Positions 15,377 through 23,321 of a stretch of 32,963 bases of DNA are shown here, piece by piece. Made by a program: the position numbers and the translations under genes. The stretch's first letter is position 1, and the number at the start of each line of letters is the position of its first letter. Origin of the DNA: Symbiobacterium thermophilum. Its GTDB lineage: Bacteria; Bacillota; Sulfobacillia; DYFQ01. Below the pieces are notes generated by a model that saw only the letters and a list, made by a program, of their open reading frames with translations, made no database searches and was not told the origin of the DNA. Where the stretch lies: assembly GCA_020725105.1 (NCBI GenBank), contig DYFQ01000004.1, forward strand, positions 70,782 to 103,744, read 5' to 3'.

Positions 15377-16021
15377 ATGCATCCGCCGCGGCTCAGAGAG
15401 CCGGCCAGCGCCCTGACTCACCTGTTTGCGGCGCTGCTCTCCGTGGCCGGCCTGGCGTTCCTGGTCCGTCAGGGCATCATGCGCGGCACCGCCTGGCACG
15501 CGGTGTCCTTCGCGATTTTCGGCGCCAGCCTGGTCCTGCTCTACACGGCGAGCACGCTGTACCACGCCCTGCCGCTTTCGCCCCGCTGGACGCTGGTCCT
15601 CCGCAAGCTTGACCATCTGATGATCTTCGTCCTCATCGCCGGCTCGTACACCCCGTTCTGCCTGCTCCCGTTGCGGGGCCCGTGGGGCTGGTCCCTGCTG
15701 GGGGCCATCTGGGGCTGCGCCGGGCTAGGGATGGCGGTCAAGCTCGCCTGGCCGGCCGCCCCGCGCTGGCTGTCGGTCGGTTTCTACGTGTTCATGGGCT
15801 GGCTGGTCCTGGTCGCCATCTATCCCCTGGCCCTGTCGGTCACGGCGGCCGTCCTGGCCTGGCTGTTCGCGGGGGGGGTTTTGTACACCGCCGGAGCCGT
15901 CCTCTACGCGACGAAGTGGCCGCACCTGTGGCCCGGCAGGTTCGGCTTTCACGAGCTGTGGCACCTGTTCGTGATGGGTGGCAGCCTGGCCCACTTCGTG
16001 GCCGTGATCTCCCTGATCTAG
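15377..16021 (+). CDS. Hemolysin III / PAQR family membrane protein
   Basis: A 214-residue protein with seven predicted membrane helices. It has the three polar blocks of the hemolysin III/PAQR family, which form a metal site in the membrane: S-x3-H in LYTASTLYHALP, the Asp in RKLDHLMIFVLIAGSYTPF, and H-x3-H in FHELWHLFVMGG near the C-terminus. Related proteins include adiponectin receptors with hydrolase activity, while the bacterial role is uncertain and the name hemolysin is historical. The ATG at 15377 is preceded by GAGGGGG. It is the last gene of the acylase-HAD-hemolysin III group. The sequence just after it drops in GC. Confidence 0.93.
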   Translation: MHPPRLREPASALTHLFAALLSVAGLAFLVRQGIMRGTAWHAVSFAIFGASLVLLYTASTLYHALPLSPRWTLVLRKLDHLMIFVLIAGSYTPFCLLPLRGPWGWSLLGAIWGCAGLGMAVKLAWPAAPRWLSVGFYVFMGWLVLVAIYPLALSVTAAVLAWLFAGGVLYTAGAVLYATKWPHLWPGRFGFHELWHLFVMGGSLAHFVAVISLI

Positions 16022-16113
16022 CGGAGTGCTGATCTTCTGTGCGGTCCCGTCACCACAGTCAGGCCAGTCATGGTAGCAGGGTACGTGGCGCGAGGAACGG
16101 CCCACGGTGAGGC

Positions 16114-16142
16114 TTGCCAAAAATTCCCATGTCGATTACAAA
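16114..16142 (+). promoter_or_regulatory. Candidate sigma-70-type promoter
   Basis: TTGCCA (16114-16119) and TACAAA (16137-16142) are separated by 17 bases, close to the housekeeping consensus. The predicted transcription start near 16149 falls at the GGGGGG ribosome binding site of the secreted protein gene, giving a very short leader. It lies at the edge of the lower-GC segment. Confidence 0.5.
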
Positions 16143-16161
16143 CAGGTCGGGGGGATTGCAC

Positions 16162-16308
16162 ATGCTGAAGGCGGGTATTGCTCTGTTAACTGCGGTCGTA
16201 GTCGTCTCAACTCTGGGTAGCACAAGCTTGAGCGCTCCCAACCCCGGCCTTGACGGGCGAGGAATTCCTACAGAGGTCATTTCGCATCTTGCTGACGAGG
16301 GCTGGTAG
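16162..16308 (+). CDS. Secreted small protein, probable 5' part of a frameshifted gene
   Basis: A 48-residue reading from an ATG preceded by GGGGGG. Residues 1-24 are a good Sec signal peptide: a Lys, a hydrophobic core AGIALLTAVVVV, and SLSA before a likely cleavage site at PNP. The mature part is only about 24 residues and ends at a TAG. The reading frame that continues downstream without a stop (from about 16306 to 16730, encoding the 112-residue ORF) is shifted by one base, and its upstream extension reads sensible sequence such as HVFWVPTQKRYVVYTQEW. I infer one ancestral secreted protein of about 185 residues broken by an indel. A genuinely short secreted peptide is the alternative. The GC content is clearly below that of the neighbours, suggesting acquisition. 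Confidence 0.55.
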   Translation: MLKAGIALLTAVVVVSTLGSTSLSAPNPGLDGRGIPTEVISHLADEGW

Positions 16309-16391
16309 TTGGTCTTGACGCGTTCCCCACGAGAGAACTGGGGCGACCTCAAGATCATGTCTTCTGGGTCCCCACCCAGAAGAGGTACGTC

Positions 16392-16730
16392 GTGTACACG
16401 CAGGAGTGGGTTCAGTACAGACGACTTCTGGCGCAGGGACTTACCTCTTCAGAGCTTGAGCGGACCGCACGCTTCGGCCATCATCCAGCTCACGGCGACC
16501 GAGGCGTTGTGACCTCCAGCGAGGAATTCGGTATTCGGGGATACCTGAGCAACTATGATGCTCGGGTCGACGCAATTGACTGGGCGGGACGGTTTTTGAC
16601 TGTCTATTACATCTGCAAGTTCACCTACGATGTTATCCGGGACTACATGTTGAAGGATGGCTACTCTACCGAACCTCCTGGTGTAGGCTGCAACTACGAT
16701 CTCATCAACGGCCGGGTGTACTGGTGCTAG
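16392..16730 (+). CDS. Cysteine-containing protein, probable 3' part of the frameshifted secreted gene
   Basis: A 112-residue frame rich in Tyr, Trp and Asp, with three Cys (YYICKF, GVGCNY, and a terminal VYWC). It matches no family I know. If translated alone, the GTG at 16392 has AGAGG 6 bases upstream. The open frame, however, extends upstream to about 16306 and abuts the signal-peptide ORF in another frame, so both are probably halves of one secreted protein. The C-terminal segment, with an aromatic-rich helix-like stretch followed by a Cys-bracketed loop, looks like a small extracellular domain that could be disulfide bonded. The GC content is around 50 percent in places, against about 70 percent elsewhere in the window. 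Confidence 0.55.
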   Translation: MYTQEWVQYRRLLAQGLTSSELERTARFGHHPAHGDRGVVTSSEEFGIRGYLSNYDARVDAIDWAGRFLTVYYICKFTYDVIRDYMLKDGYSTEPPGVGCNYDLINGRVYWC

Positions 16731-16815
16731 GACCCATGCTTTCGGCGTTGGGCACCGCGGCAAGCTGCCTGGCCCAGGCCACGATAAGCTGACCTGGAGG
16801 AGGTCGGGTGCGCGC

Positions 16816-17124
16816 TTGACCCCAGAACAGCACCATCAGCCAAGACCGCTGTCGACAGCGACCGGGTGGCAACGGCCGTTCCGTGTGGCCGGCGCCGCCG
16901 TGACCGGGCTTGCCACGGTCCTGTACATCGGCACCCTCAGCCACGTCCTCGGCCTCTGGCATACCTTGTGGATCGTGGTCACCCCGCTGTTGTTACTGCG
17001 GCAGCTCCTCGCCTTGCGCGGCCAGGACAAGCAACTCAGCCCATCCCTCGCCCTTCTCGACGGCGTCGTCTGGGCCACCGCCCTCTGGATCTCGGCGGCG
17101 CTGTTACTGTCGCGGTTCAGGTAA
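16816..17124 (+). CDS. Small membrane protein with two to three helices, unknown function
   Basis: A 102-residue protein starting at TTG behind GGAGGAGG (spacing slightly long at about 12 bases). Hydrophobic segments lie at about residues 23-43, 48-66 and 80-99. The last 20 residues place a helix at the C-terminus ending SRFR. No motif identifies a family. It follows the lower-GC secreted-protein gene by 85 bases on the same strand. A secreted small protein followed by a small membrane protein is the layout of some bacteriocin and immunity pairs, but nothing in the sequences themselves proves this. Confidence 0.55.
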   Translation: MTPEQHHQPRPLSTATGWQRPFRVAGAAVTGLATVLYIGTLSHVLGLWHTLWIVVTPLLLLRQLLALRGQDKQLSPSLALLDGVVWATALWISAALLLSRFR

Positions 17125-17253
17125 CCTTGGGCTGCTGCACGGTCACTACGGGCTCGAGGCGTCCGGTGCGTCCCGCCGGCGGGCGCCGGGCGGAGGTAAT
17201 CGGACACTGCGGCACGAAGCCCCGGCCAGTCGCGGCAAAGGCAGGTGGGTTGC

Positions 17254-17358
17254 ATGTCCGACGCGCCGGTAGCCCGACCCGCGCCGGCGGCCGGCCCGGG
17301 CGAGGCCGCGGCCAGGGCCCGGGCAGAGACTGAGGAACAAGACCGCGGAGGGGCTTGA
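17254..17358 (+). CDS. Small ORF overlapping a Tat-like signal ORF
   Basis: A 34-residue Ala/Arg/Glu-rich reading from an ATG preceded by AGGCAGGTGGG. It ends in TGA, overlapping the TTG of the next ORF as TTGA. By itself it has no recognisable domain. It could be the hydrophilic N-terminal extension of a Tat substrate whose reading frame was later broken. Together with the next entry it fills the 378-base gap at 17125-17502, where no other gene is seen. Confidence 0.25.
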   Translation: MSDAPVARPAPAAGPGEAAARARAETEEQDRGGA

Positions 17359-17525
17359 CACGGCGCTTCCATATCAGGGGTGCGGGACTGATCACCGGAG
17401 TCGCCTGCTGCGCATCGGTCTTTGGGGCCGCGGAAGCAGCTCGGGTTGCGCCCGGGACGGCGGCGGGCCCTGCGCTTGCCCGCCGCCGTCCGGGCTTGCT
17501 TGTTACCGTGGCAGGAGGACCGTAA
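17355..17525 (+). CDS. Orphan Tat-like signal sequence without a mature domain
   Basis: A 56-residue reading from TTG. The N-terminus TRRFHIRGAGLITGVACC resembles a twin-arginine signal (RR-F, then GAGLITG hydrophobic core), ending in an Ala-rich FGAAEAA. The frame then runs into a strong hairpin and stops at 17525, overlapping the 3' end of the opposite-strand membrane-nuclease gene. No mature protein follows. It is probably the leftover 5' end of a deleted exported redox gene. Low confidence that it is expressed. Confidence 0.25.
   Translation: MTRRFHIRGAGLITGVACCASVFGAAEAARVAPGTAAGPALARRRPGLLVTVAGGP
17455..17491. terminator. Strong hairpin, likely terminator
   Basis: Arms of 14 bases (GGACGGCGGCGGGC at 17455-17468 and its exact complement at 17478-17491) enclose a 9-base loop. 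It lies 12 bases beyond the stop of the minus-strand gene 17503-19536 and after the plus-strand small ORFs, so it could stop transcription from both sides. On the plus strand a weak T-containing tail (CTTGCTTGTT) follows. Confidence 0.65.
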
Positions 17526-19536
17526 CGACCACCGGCAGGTGGTCGGACGCCGTCGCCCGAGGCACCCCCACGTCGGCCACCCCCAGGTCTGGGGTGACAA
17601 AAACGTAGTCGATGCGCTCGAAGGGATTGTCGGCGGAGAAGGTGTGGCCGGGCCCGTCGCCCAGGGCGGCCCAGGCGTCCTTCAGGCCCGCCTCGACCAG
17701 CGACCGGATCTCGGCGGCTTCAGGCGTGGCGTTCAGGTCGCCCAGGACCACCGTCCGGGACCGGCCAGCCCAGAAGGCCAGCAGGTCCGCCACCTCGGCC
17801 TGGCGCTCGGCGGAGTGACCTGGCTCATGGTCCAGATGGGTCGCGAGGAGGTTAAGGCGGCCGGCGGGGGTGTCCACCTCGGCCCAGATGAAGCCGCGGT
17901 GCAGGGGGCTCCGGCGCACCGGGTAACGGACCACCTCGACCCGGGCCACGGCGAACCGGGTGAGGACCGCGTTTCCCCAGCTATCGCCGGCGGTAGGCCC
18001 GAAGATGACGGGCCGGCCGAGCCGGCGCTCGAGCCAGGTGACCATGTCCACCCCGCCCGAGACCAGCCAGCCCCGGGTGACCTCCTGCAGCGCCACCACA
18101 TCGGCGTCCGAGGTCTCGATGACCCTGGCCAGGCCTTCCAGATCCAGGGTTCCGAAGGCGTCAAAACCGTTGTGCAGGTTGTAGGTCATGACCCTGACCG
18201 ACGCGGGTTCCCCCGTGCTCCCCGTGGCGCCTACCGCCAGGACGGCGGGCGGCCGCCACGCCAGGGCCGTCAGGAGGGGCGGGCCGAAGCATCCCAGCGC
18301 CACCAGGGCCGCCACCGCCCGTCCGGCGCGCCTTGCCCCTCGCGCCGGGGCGACTCCCGGCCTGGGCGCCGCGCCCACCTCGGACCCGGCCGCGGGCCCC
18401 TGGCCGTGCAGCAGCCAGGCGGCGCCGATCCCGGCCACCCCCAGGCCCAGGCCGGCGAGCCAGAAGACGTTGGGCACCGTGTAACGGGAGTAGAAGGCCA
18501 AGGCGATGCCGACAAAGAGAACCATCCCGAGCCCGAAGAAAACCGAGGTCCAGGCCAGACCGCTCCGAACCGGCGGCCGGCCGGCGGCGGCCAGCACCAT
18601 TCCCATGTTCAGTGTGGCTACCAGGTGGGCGACCACCAGGGCCACCGCCCCCCACGAGGCCACCCCGGGGAAGGGGCGCAGGGCCATGATGGCGGCCAGG
18701 TTCAGCGCCGTGACCGTCAGGGCCAGCGGCGGCCTCGGGCCCAGGACCCAGAAGAGAGCGGCCAGCGCCAGAGCGTTGGACATGCTGAGCCAGCCGTAGG
18801 CGGCCGGGTAGGACCATCCGGTGAACTGGGCCAGCCTGCCGAAGTTCTGGAACAGCACCGTTTGCAGGAAGAGATGGAACCCGATCCCCAGGAGCGGCCA
18901 GAGGCGCGCGGCCGGTCCATCGGCGGGCGGCCCCGGGCCGGCCGGGGCGGACGGCCACCCCGGAGAGCCGGTGCCCGCTCCGGCACGCCCGGCGACTTCC
19001 TCCCGCAGGCCCCACCAGAGCAGGCCGGCCAGGAGGGCCACCGCCAGCCAGGGTCCGACGCCGGGCCGCCAGCTCAGGTCGTACGTCAGGAGAACTCCCC
19101 GGAGGGCCGTGTCGGCGGCGACCCCGAGGCTGAGGCCCCAGGCCAGTGGGGTCACCGGCCGTCCCGATTGCCGCCGCCAGCCCACGTAGGCGGGGAAGAA
19201 CCACAAGAAGCACCCCGTGGCCGCCAGAGAGGCGGCCAGATCCCACGGGCCCCGCCGCACCAACTGCTCGGCCAGACGGAACAGGCCCAGGCCGCCGGCG
19301 GAAAGCGCCAGGAAGCCGCGGCCGCCCAGCCACCGGAAGCCAAGCGGTGCCAGGAAGGCCGCCAGGAAGGTGGCCAGCACCGTCAGGCCCATCTGCTCCA
19401 CCGTCAGCCGGGCCCCGGCGACCCAGACGACCGACGGCAGGAAGACGCGAAGCACTTGCAGCCCGAGGAGCACCACGAGGGCCGGCAGGGCCAGGGCGAA
19501 GCTGCCCTCCCCCGTCACAACCCGATCCCGCGCCAC
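17503..19536 (-). CDS. Polytopic membrane protein fused to an endonuclease/exonuclease/phosphatase domain
   Basis: A 677-residue protein. The N-terminal two thirds (about residues 10-430) contain roughly eleven hydrophobic helices. The C-terminal part (about 440-677) is a complete EEP domain: VMTYNLHNGFD, DVVALQEVTRGW with the metal-binding Glu, LLATHLDHEPGHSAERQAEV with the catalytic His, GDLNATP with Asp600 and Asn602, and SDHLPVVV with Asp665 and His666. The layout resembles CWH43/PGAP2-interacting proteins, where a membrane part carries an EEP domain linked to lipid remodelling, so a phosphodiester in a lipid or sugar-lipid may be the substrate. That is inference. The GTG start at 19536 is preceded by AGGGGGT. 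Longer readings lack a ribosome binding site. Confidence 0.85.
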   Translation of the reverse strand: MARDRVVTGEGSFALALPALVVLLGLQVLRVFLPSVVWVAGARLTVEQMGLTVLATFLAAFLAPLGFRWLGGRGFLALSAGGLGLFRLAEQLVRRGPWDLAASLAATGCFLWFFPAYVGWRRQSGRPVTPLAWGLSLGVAADTALRGVLLTYDLSWRPGVGPWLAVALLAGLLWWGLREEVAGRAGAGTGSPGWPSAPAGPGPPADGPAARLWPLLGIGFHLFLQTVLFQNFGRLAQFTGWSYPAAYGWLSMSNALALAALFWVLGPRPPLALTVTALNLAAIMALRPFPGVASWGAVALVVAHLVATLNMGMVLAAAGRPPVRSGLAWTSVFFGLGMVLFVGIALAFYSRYTVPNVFWLAGLGLGVAGIGAAWLLHGQGPAAGSEVGAAPRPGVAPARGARRAGRAVAALVALGCFGPPLLTALAWRPPAVLAVGATGSTGEPASVRVMTYNLHNGFDAFGTLDLEGLARVIETSDADVVALQEVTRGWLVSGGVDMVTWLERRLGRPVIFGPTAGDSWGNAVLTRFAVARVEVVRYPVRRSPLHRGFIWAEVDTPAGRLNLLATHLDHEPGHSAERQAEVADLLAFWAGRSRTVVLGDLNATPEAAEIRSLVEAGLKDAWAALGDGPGHTFSADNPFERIDYVFVTPDLGVADVGVPRATASDHLPVVVTVLLPR

Positions 19537-19759
19537 GGCGGCACCCCCTGCCACGCCCGCCGGTCGCCATACGACGCTGGGCAGGTGTCCATTTCGCCCG
19601 GGCCGGTCGCGAACCCTGCCCGGTCCGCTTCCGGCCGGCGCCGCGGGTCGGGCCGGCGCGAGTCGGTCACGGCCGTGCTCTCCCGGCAGGGAGGGCGCGG
19701 CCCGCGGGCGAAACTCCCGGCAAACGCGCCAGACGTCGGCCATGCGGAGGGAGCCGAGC

Positions 19760-21877
19760 TTGCCGCGGGAACTGACCGGCCCGCCACCGGCCGCGGGCAC
19801 CCACGTGGTCCGCGGGGCCTGCCCCCACGACTGCCCGGACGGCTGCGCCATGCTGGTCACCGTCGCCGACGGCAGGGCGGTGGAGGTCCGGGGCGACCCC
19901 GAGCACCCCTTCACCCGCGGCCACCTGTGTGCCAAGGTGGCCCGGTACCTGGAGCGGGTCTACAGCCCCGACCGGATCCTCCACCCCATGCGGCGGACCG
20001 GCGAGAAGGGCTCGGGCGAATTTACCCGGGTGAGCTGGGACGAGGCCCTTGACGAGATCGCCGAGCGCCTGGGGGCCATCGCCCGGAACCCGGGGCCCCA
20101 GGCCATCCTCCCCTACAGCTACGCGGGGACCATGGGGCTGGTCCAGTGGGGTAGCATGGACCGGCGGTTCTTCCACCGGCTGGGGGCGTCGCTTCTGGAC
20201 CGGACCATCTGCACCGCCGCGGGCTACGCCGGATCCCGCTACTCCATCGGGACCGTGGCCGCCTGCGACCCGGAGGACCTGGTGCACTCCCGCTACGTCG
20301 TCCTCTGGGGAGTGAACGTCCTCTCCACCCACCTCCACTTCTGGCCCTTGATCGCCGGGGCCAGGCAGCGGGGAGCCCGGGTGGTGTGCATCGACCCCAT
20401 CCGTACCCGGACGGCGGCGGCGTCCGACTGGCACGTGGCCCTCGCGCCGGGCACCGACGCCGCCCTGGCGCTCGGGATGGCCCACGTCATCCTCGCCGAG
20501 GGGCTCGAGGACCGGGACTACCTGGAACGACACGCCGTGGGGCTGGAAGCCTTCCGCCACCGGGTCCGGCACTTTTCACCCCGCCGGGTGGCGGAACTCA
20601 CGGGGCTTGACGCCGAGGACGTCGCCCGGCTGGCCAGGGAGTACGCCACGCGGCGCCCGGCGGGCATGGTCTGGGGCCTGGGCTTTCAGCGTACCGCCGG
20701 CGGCGGCATGGCGGCGCGGGCCATCACGCTCCTGCCCGCCCTCGTGGGCGCCTGGCGGGAAGTGGGCGGCGGCATCTTCCGGGGCCGGTCCGGCGCCATC
20801 GGGGCCAATCCGGCCATCCAGCGGGCCGACTTGATCCCGCCTGACACGAGAACCATCAACATGGTGGAGCTGGGCAAGGCCCTCACCGACCCGGCGCTGG
20901 ACCCGCCCGTGCTGGCGCTTTACGTCTACAACTCGAACCCGGCGGTGGTGGCGCCCAACCAGGCCCTGGTGGAGCGGGGCCTCCGGCGTGCCGACCTCTT
21001 CACCGTCGTTCACGAGCAGTTCTGGAACGACACGGCGGCCTGTGCCGACCTGGTGCTGCCCGCCACCACGCAGCTGGAGCACTTCGACCTGATCCCGTCG
21101 TGGGGCCACTATTACCTGACGGCCAACCGCCCGGCCGTCACGCCCCTGGGCGAGGCCAGGCCCAACAGCGAGGTGTTCCGGCTCCTGGCCAGGCGGATGG
21201 GCTTCGACGACCCGTGCTTTCAGGACTCGGACGAAGACATCGCCCGGCAGGCCCTGGCCTACGGCCACCCGCACCTGCGCGGGCTCGAGCTGGAGACCCT
21301 CCTGGAGCGGGGCTGGCAGCGGGTGAACGTGCCCCGGGGCTACACCCCATACGCCGAGGGCGGCTTCCCCACCCCCTCGGGCAAGTGCGAGTTCTACTCG
21401 GAAGCCATGGCCGTTGCCGGCCTGGATCCCTTGCCCGCCTTCGTCCCGCCCCGGGAGAGTCCCCGCACGGCGCCTGACCTGGCCCGGCGCTTCCCGCTGC
21501 AGCTGATCTCGGCCAAGGGGCACTACTTCCTCAACACGAGCTTTTCTGCCCAGCCGTCCCTGGCCCGGGACGAGGGGCCGCCGGTGGTGGAACTGCACCC
21601 CGAGGACGCCGGACCGCGGGGCATCGCCACCGGCGACCGGGTCCGGGTCTACAACGACCGCGGCGACTTCCTGGCCACGGCCAGAGTGACGGCGGACCGG
21701 GTCCGGCCGGGAGTCTGTTTCACGGCCTTCGGCCACTGGCACCGGCGTTCCCCCGGGGGCCGGGCGGTCAACTACACCACCTCGGACGCGCTGACCGACT
21801 TCGGTGGCGGCCCGGTCTTCTACGACAACCTGGTGCAGGTCAAACGGCTCCCCCGCGCCGGAGAACCCAGGACTTGA
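19760..21877 (+). CDS. Molybdopterin-dependent oxidoreductase (DMSO reductase superfamily), cytoplasmic
   Basis: A 705-residue enzyme with an N-terminal [4Fe-4S] motif C-x3-C-x3-C-x27-C (Cys21, 25, 29, 57, in ACPHDCPDGC and HLCAK), a molybdopterin core (RVSWDEALDEIAERL, YVVLWGVNVLSTHLHFWPLI, CIDPIRTRTA, YVYNSNPAVVAPNQ, DLVLPATTQLEHFD) and a C-terminal molydopterin-binding domain (GDRVRVYNDRGDF, TSDALTDFGGGPVFYDNLVQVKR). No Tat signal is present, so it is probably cytoplasmic. The electron donor or acceptor subunits are not adjacent, so the reaction is open. I chose the TTG at 19760 because GGAGGGAG lies 6 bases before it. The in-frame ATG at 19742 lacks such a site. Divergent from the EEP membrane gene. 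Confidence 0.92.
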   Translation: MPRELTGPPPAAGTHVVRGACPHDCPDGCAMLVTVADGRAVEVRGDPEHPFTRGHLCAKVARYLERVYSPDRILHPMRRTGEKGSGEFTRVSWDEALDEIAERLGAIARNPGPQAILPYSYAGTMGLVQWGSMDRRFFHRLGASLLDRTICTAAGYAGSRYSIGTVAACDPEDLVHSRYVVLWGVNVLSTHLHFWPLIAGARQRGARVVCIDPIRTRTAAASDWHVALAPGTDAALALGMAHVILAEGLEDRDYLERHAVGLEAFRHRVRHFSPRRVAELTGLDAEDVARLAREYATRRPAGMVWGLGFQRTAGGGMAARAITLLPALVGAWREVGGGIFRGRSGAIGANPAIQRADLIPPDTRTINMVELGKALTDPALDPPVLALYVYNSNPAVVAPNQALVERGLRRADLFTVVHEQFWNDTAACADLVLPATTQLEHFDLIPSWGHYYLTANRPAVTPLGEARPNSEVFRLLARRMGFDDPCFQDSDEDIARQALAYGHPHLRGLELETLLERGWQRVNVPRGYTPYAEGGFPTPSGKCEFYSEAMAVAGLDPLPAFVPPRESPRTAPDLARRFPLQLISAKGHYFLNTSFSAQPSLARDEGPPVVELHPEDAGPRGIATGDRVRVYNDRGDFLATARVTADRVRPGVCFTAFGHWHRRSPGGRAVNYTTSDALTDFGGGPVFYDNLVQVKRLPRAGEPRT

Positions 21878-22029
21878 GGCGGAGGTCGCCCACCCGGTAG
21901 ATGGATACGGGTCACGGGACCAAATCCCGAGCCCGTTCACCGCCCGAGGACTGATGGCGCTGCCACGGGCTGCGGGTAGCATGGAGGCAGCCCGGCGCTC
22001 CACGCCGGTGTAGAAGGGGGGGGGCGACC

Positions 22030-22293
22030 ATGCGGCAGCAACGTTACGAGGCTTTCCCAGGTAGCTACGGGATCGTCGTGCTCCCGCGCGCGGAGGACTA
22101 CTGGGGTGGCGCTCCCCGGCTCGGCGTCGCCCGACCGGCACGGGAGGCGAACGGGCAGGCGCGCGCCCGGTGGCGCGGGGTGGCCCGGCGCGTGAGGGAA
22201 GCCCTGCGGGCGAAGCTAACCGCCGACACGCCGGTAGGCCTCGACGTATCGGGCAAAGTTCCAGGCGTCAAGGAACCGACGCCCGGCTTCTAG
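22030..22293 (+). CDS. Possible small basic protein overlapping the end of the patatin gene
   Basis: An 87-residue ORF with an ATG 6 bases after a run of eight G, a plausible ribosome binding site. The N-terminal half (QRYEAFPGSYGIVVLPRAEDYWGG) reads like protein, and the middle is Arg/Ala rich and helical. The last 25 residues overlap the 3' end of the patatin gene on the other strand (22216-22293), which lowers confidence. No family is recognised. A small inverted repeat (CCGGCG/CGCCGG, 21993-22009) lies just upstream. The preceding 150 bases after the oxidoreductase hold no clear gene. Confidence 0.35.
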   Translation: MRQQRYEAFPGSYGIVVLPRAEDYWGGAPRLGVARPAREANGQARARWRGVARRVREALRAKLTADTPVGLDVSGKVPGVKEPTPGF

Positions 22294-23193
22294 CCCGGCC
22301 CGGTAGAGGGCCTCGGCCCTCCGGCGGTCAAGGTCGAACTCGACCGTGCCCACCCCCAGGGTGGGAATGGCGATGGTGCGGACGTGGTCCCGCTCGCGGA
22401 TGTGCCGGGCGTCGTGAGCCTCGAGCATCGTGCCGACCAGCGCGGTCAAGAGGGATACTGGACCCGTGATCCGGCGGGGCCGCCCCATGGATGGCTCCAC
22501 CAGGCGGAAGCCGAAGGTGGGCCACGGAGGCGGCCCCGGCACGTCGAAGAGCCAGACCGGGAAGCTGGAGAGCAGCCCGCCGTCCACGATGTAGCTCACC
22601 TGGCCGCCGGCGCCGGCAGGGCCACCGTACCGGAGCCTCACGGGGCGATAGAAGTATGGCAAGCTGGCGCTCATCCTGACGGCCCGGGCCACGTCCAGCC
22701 GGTCGGGGTTGATCCCGTAGGCGCGGGCATCCGCCGGCAGCACCAGCAGTTCACCGCGGCTCACGTCGGCGGCGATCACCTGAACCCGGTAGCGAAAGCG
22801 GGGCTCGCCACCGGCGTCAGGCAGCACCAGGTCGCCGAAGGTGCGAACCCGCCTGGCCCCCAGCAGCCGCCGCAACCACTCCTCAAGGACATCACCCTCG
22901 TACAGACCCAGGCGCAGGAACAGGCTGATCGCCGGGCCGGCCACCGGGAGGCGCCCCAGGAGCCAGGGATCGCGGAACCGGCGGTAGTCCAGCTCAAGAA
23001 GGATCTCCCGCAACTCCAGGCCCGTGTACCCCGCTCCCAGCAGCGCCGCCACGATGGCGCCGGCCGAGGTTCCGGCCAGGTTCATCCAGCGGTAGCCCCG
23101 TTCCTCGGCGGCGACAACCGCTCCGACCAGGCCGATCCCCTTGACGCCGCCCCCGTCGAAGACGGCGTCGGCAAGCCTGGAACCGTCGTCCAC
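22216..23193 (-). CDS. Patatin-like phospholipase
   Basis: A 325-residue protein with the patatin Ser-Asp dyad. The glycine-rich oxyanion loop is FDGGGVKGIGLVGAV, the nucleophile is Ser43 in AGTSAGAIVAALLGAGY, and the catalytic Asp is Asp204 in VDGGLLSSFPVWLF. Such enzymes hydrolyse acyl chains from membrane lipids or other acyl esters. A Sec signal is absent, so the protein is probably cytoplasmic or peripheral. The GTG start sits a few residues before the FDGGG loop, typical for compact bacterial patatins, with a GGGAGAGGG site upstream. It is divergent from the SpoIIP fusion gene and convergent with the small ORF at 22030. Confidence 0.93.
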   Translation of the reverse strand: MDDGSRLADAVFDGGGVKGIGLVGAVVAAEERGYRWMNLAGTSAGAIVAALLGAGYTGLELREILLELDYRRFRDPWLLGRLPVAGPAISLFLRLGLYEGDVLEEWLRRLLGARRVRTFGDLVLPDAGGEPRFRYRVQVIAADVSRGELLVLPADARAYGINPDRLDVARAVRMSASLPYFYRPVRLRYGGPAGAGGQVSYIVDGGLLSSFPVWLFDVPGPPPWPTFGFRLVEPSMGRPRRITGPVSLLTALVGTMLEAHDARHIRERDHVRTIAIPTLGVGTVEFDLDRRRAEALYRAGLEAGRRFLDAWNFARYVEAYRRVGG

Positions 23194-23321
23194 CGGCGCC
23201 CTCTCCCCTCTCTGGCCAGCCTATGCCGGTTCACCCATTACCGCCCGCGCCCACGGGGAGCTGCCAGGTCCGGGAGGCATTGGCGGCGCCGTGGCATACT
23301 AGGCCCGGAGGAGGCACCGCG

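Noticed and set aside
21878-22029. A tRNA or short peptide after the molybdopterin oxidoreductase
   Set aside because: No cloverleaf could be built. A 17-codon frame at 21901 lacks support. The stretch holds only a small CCGGCG/CGCCGG hairpin.
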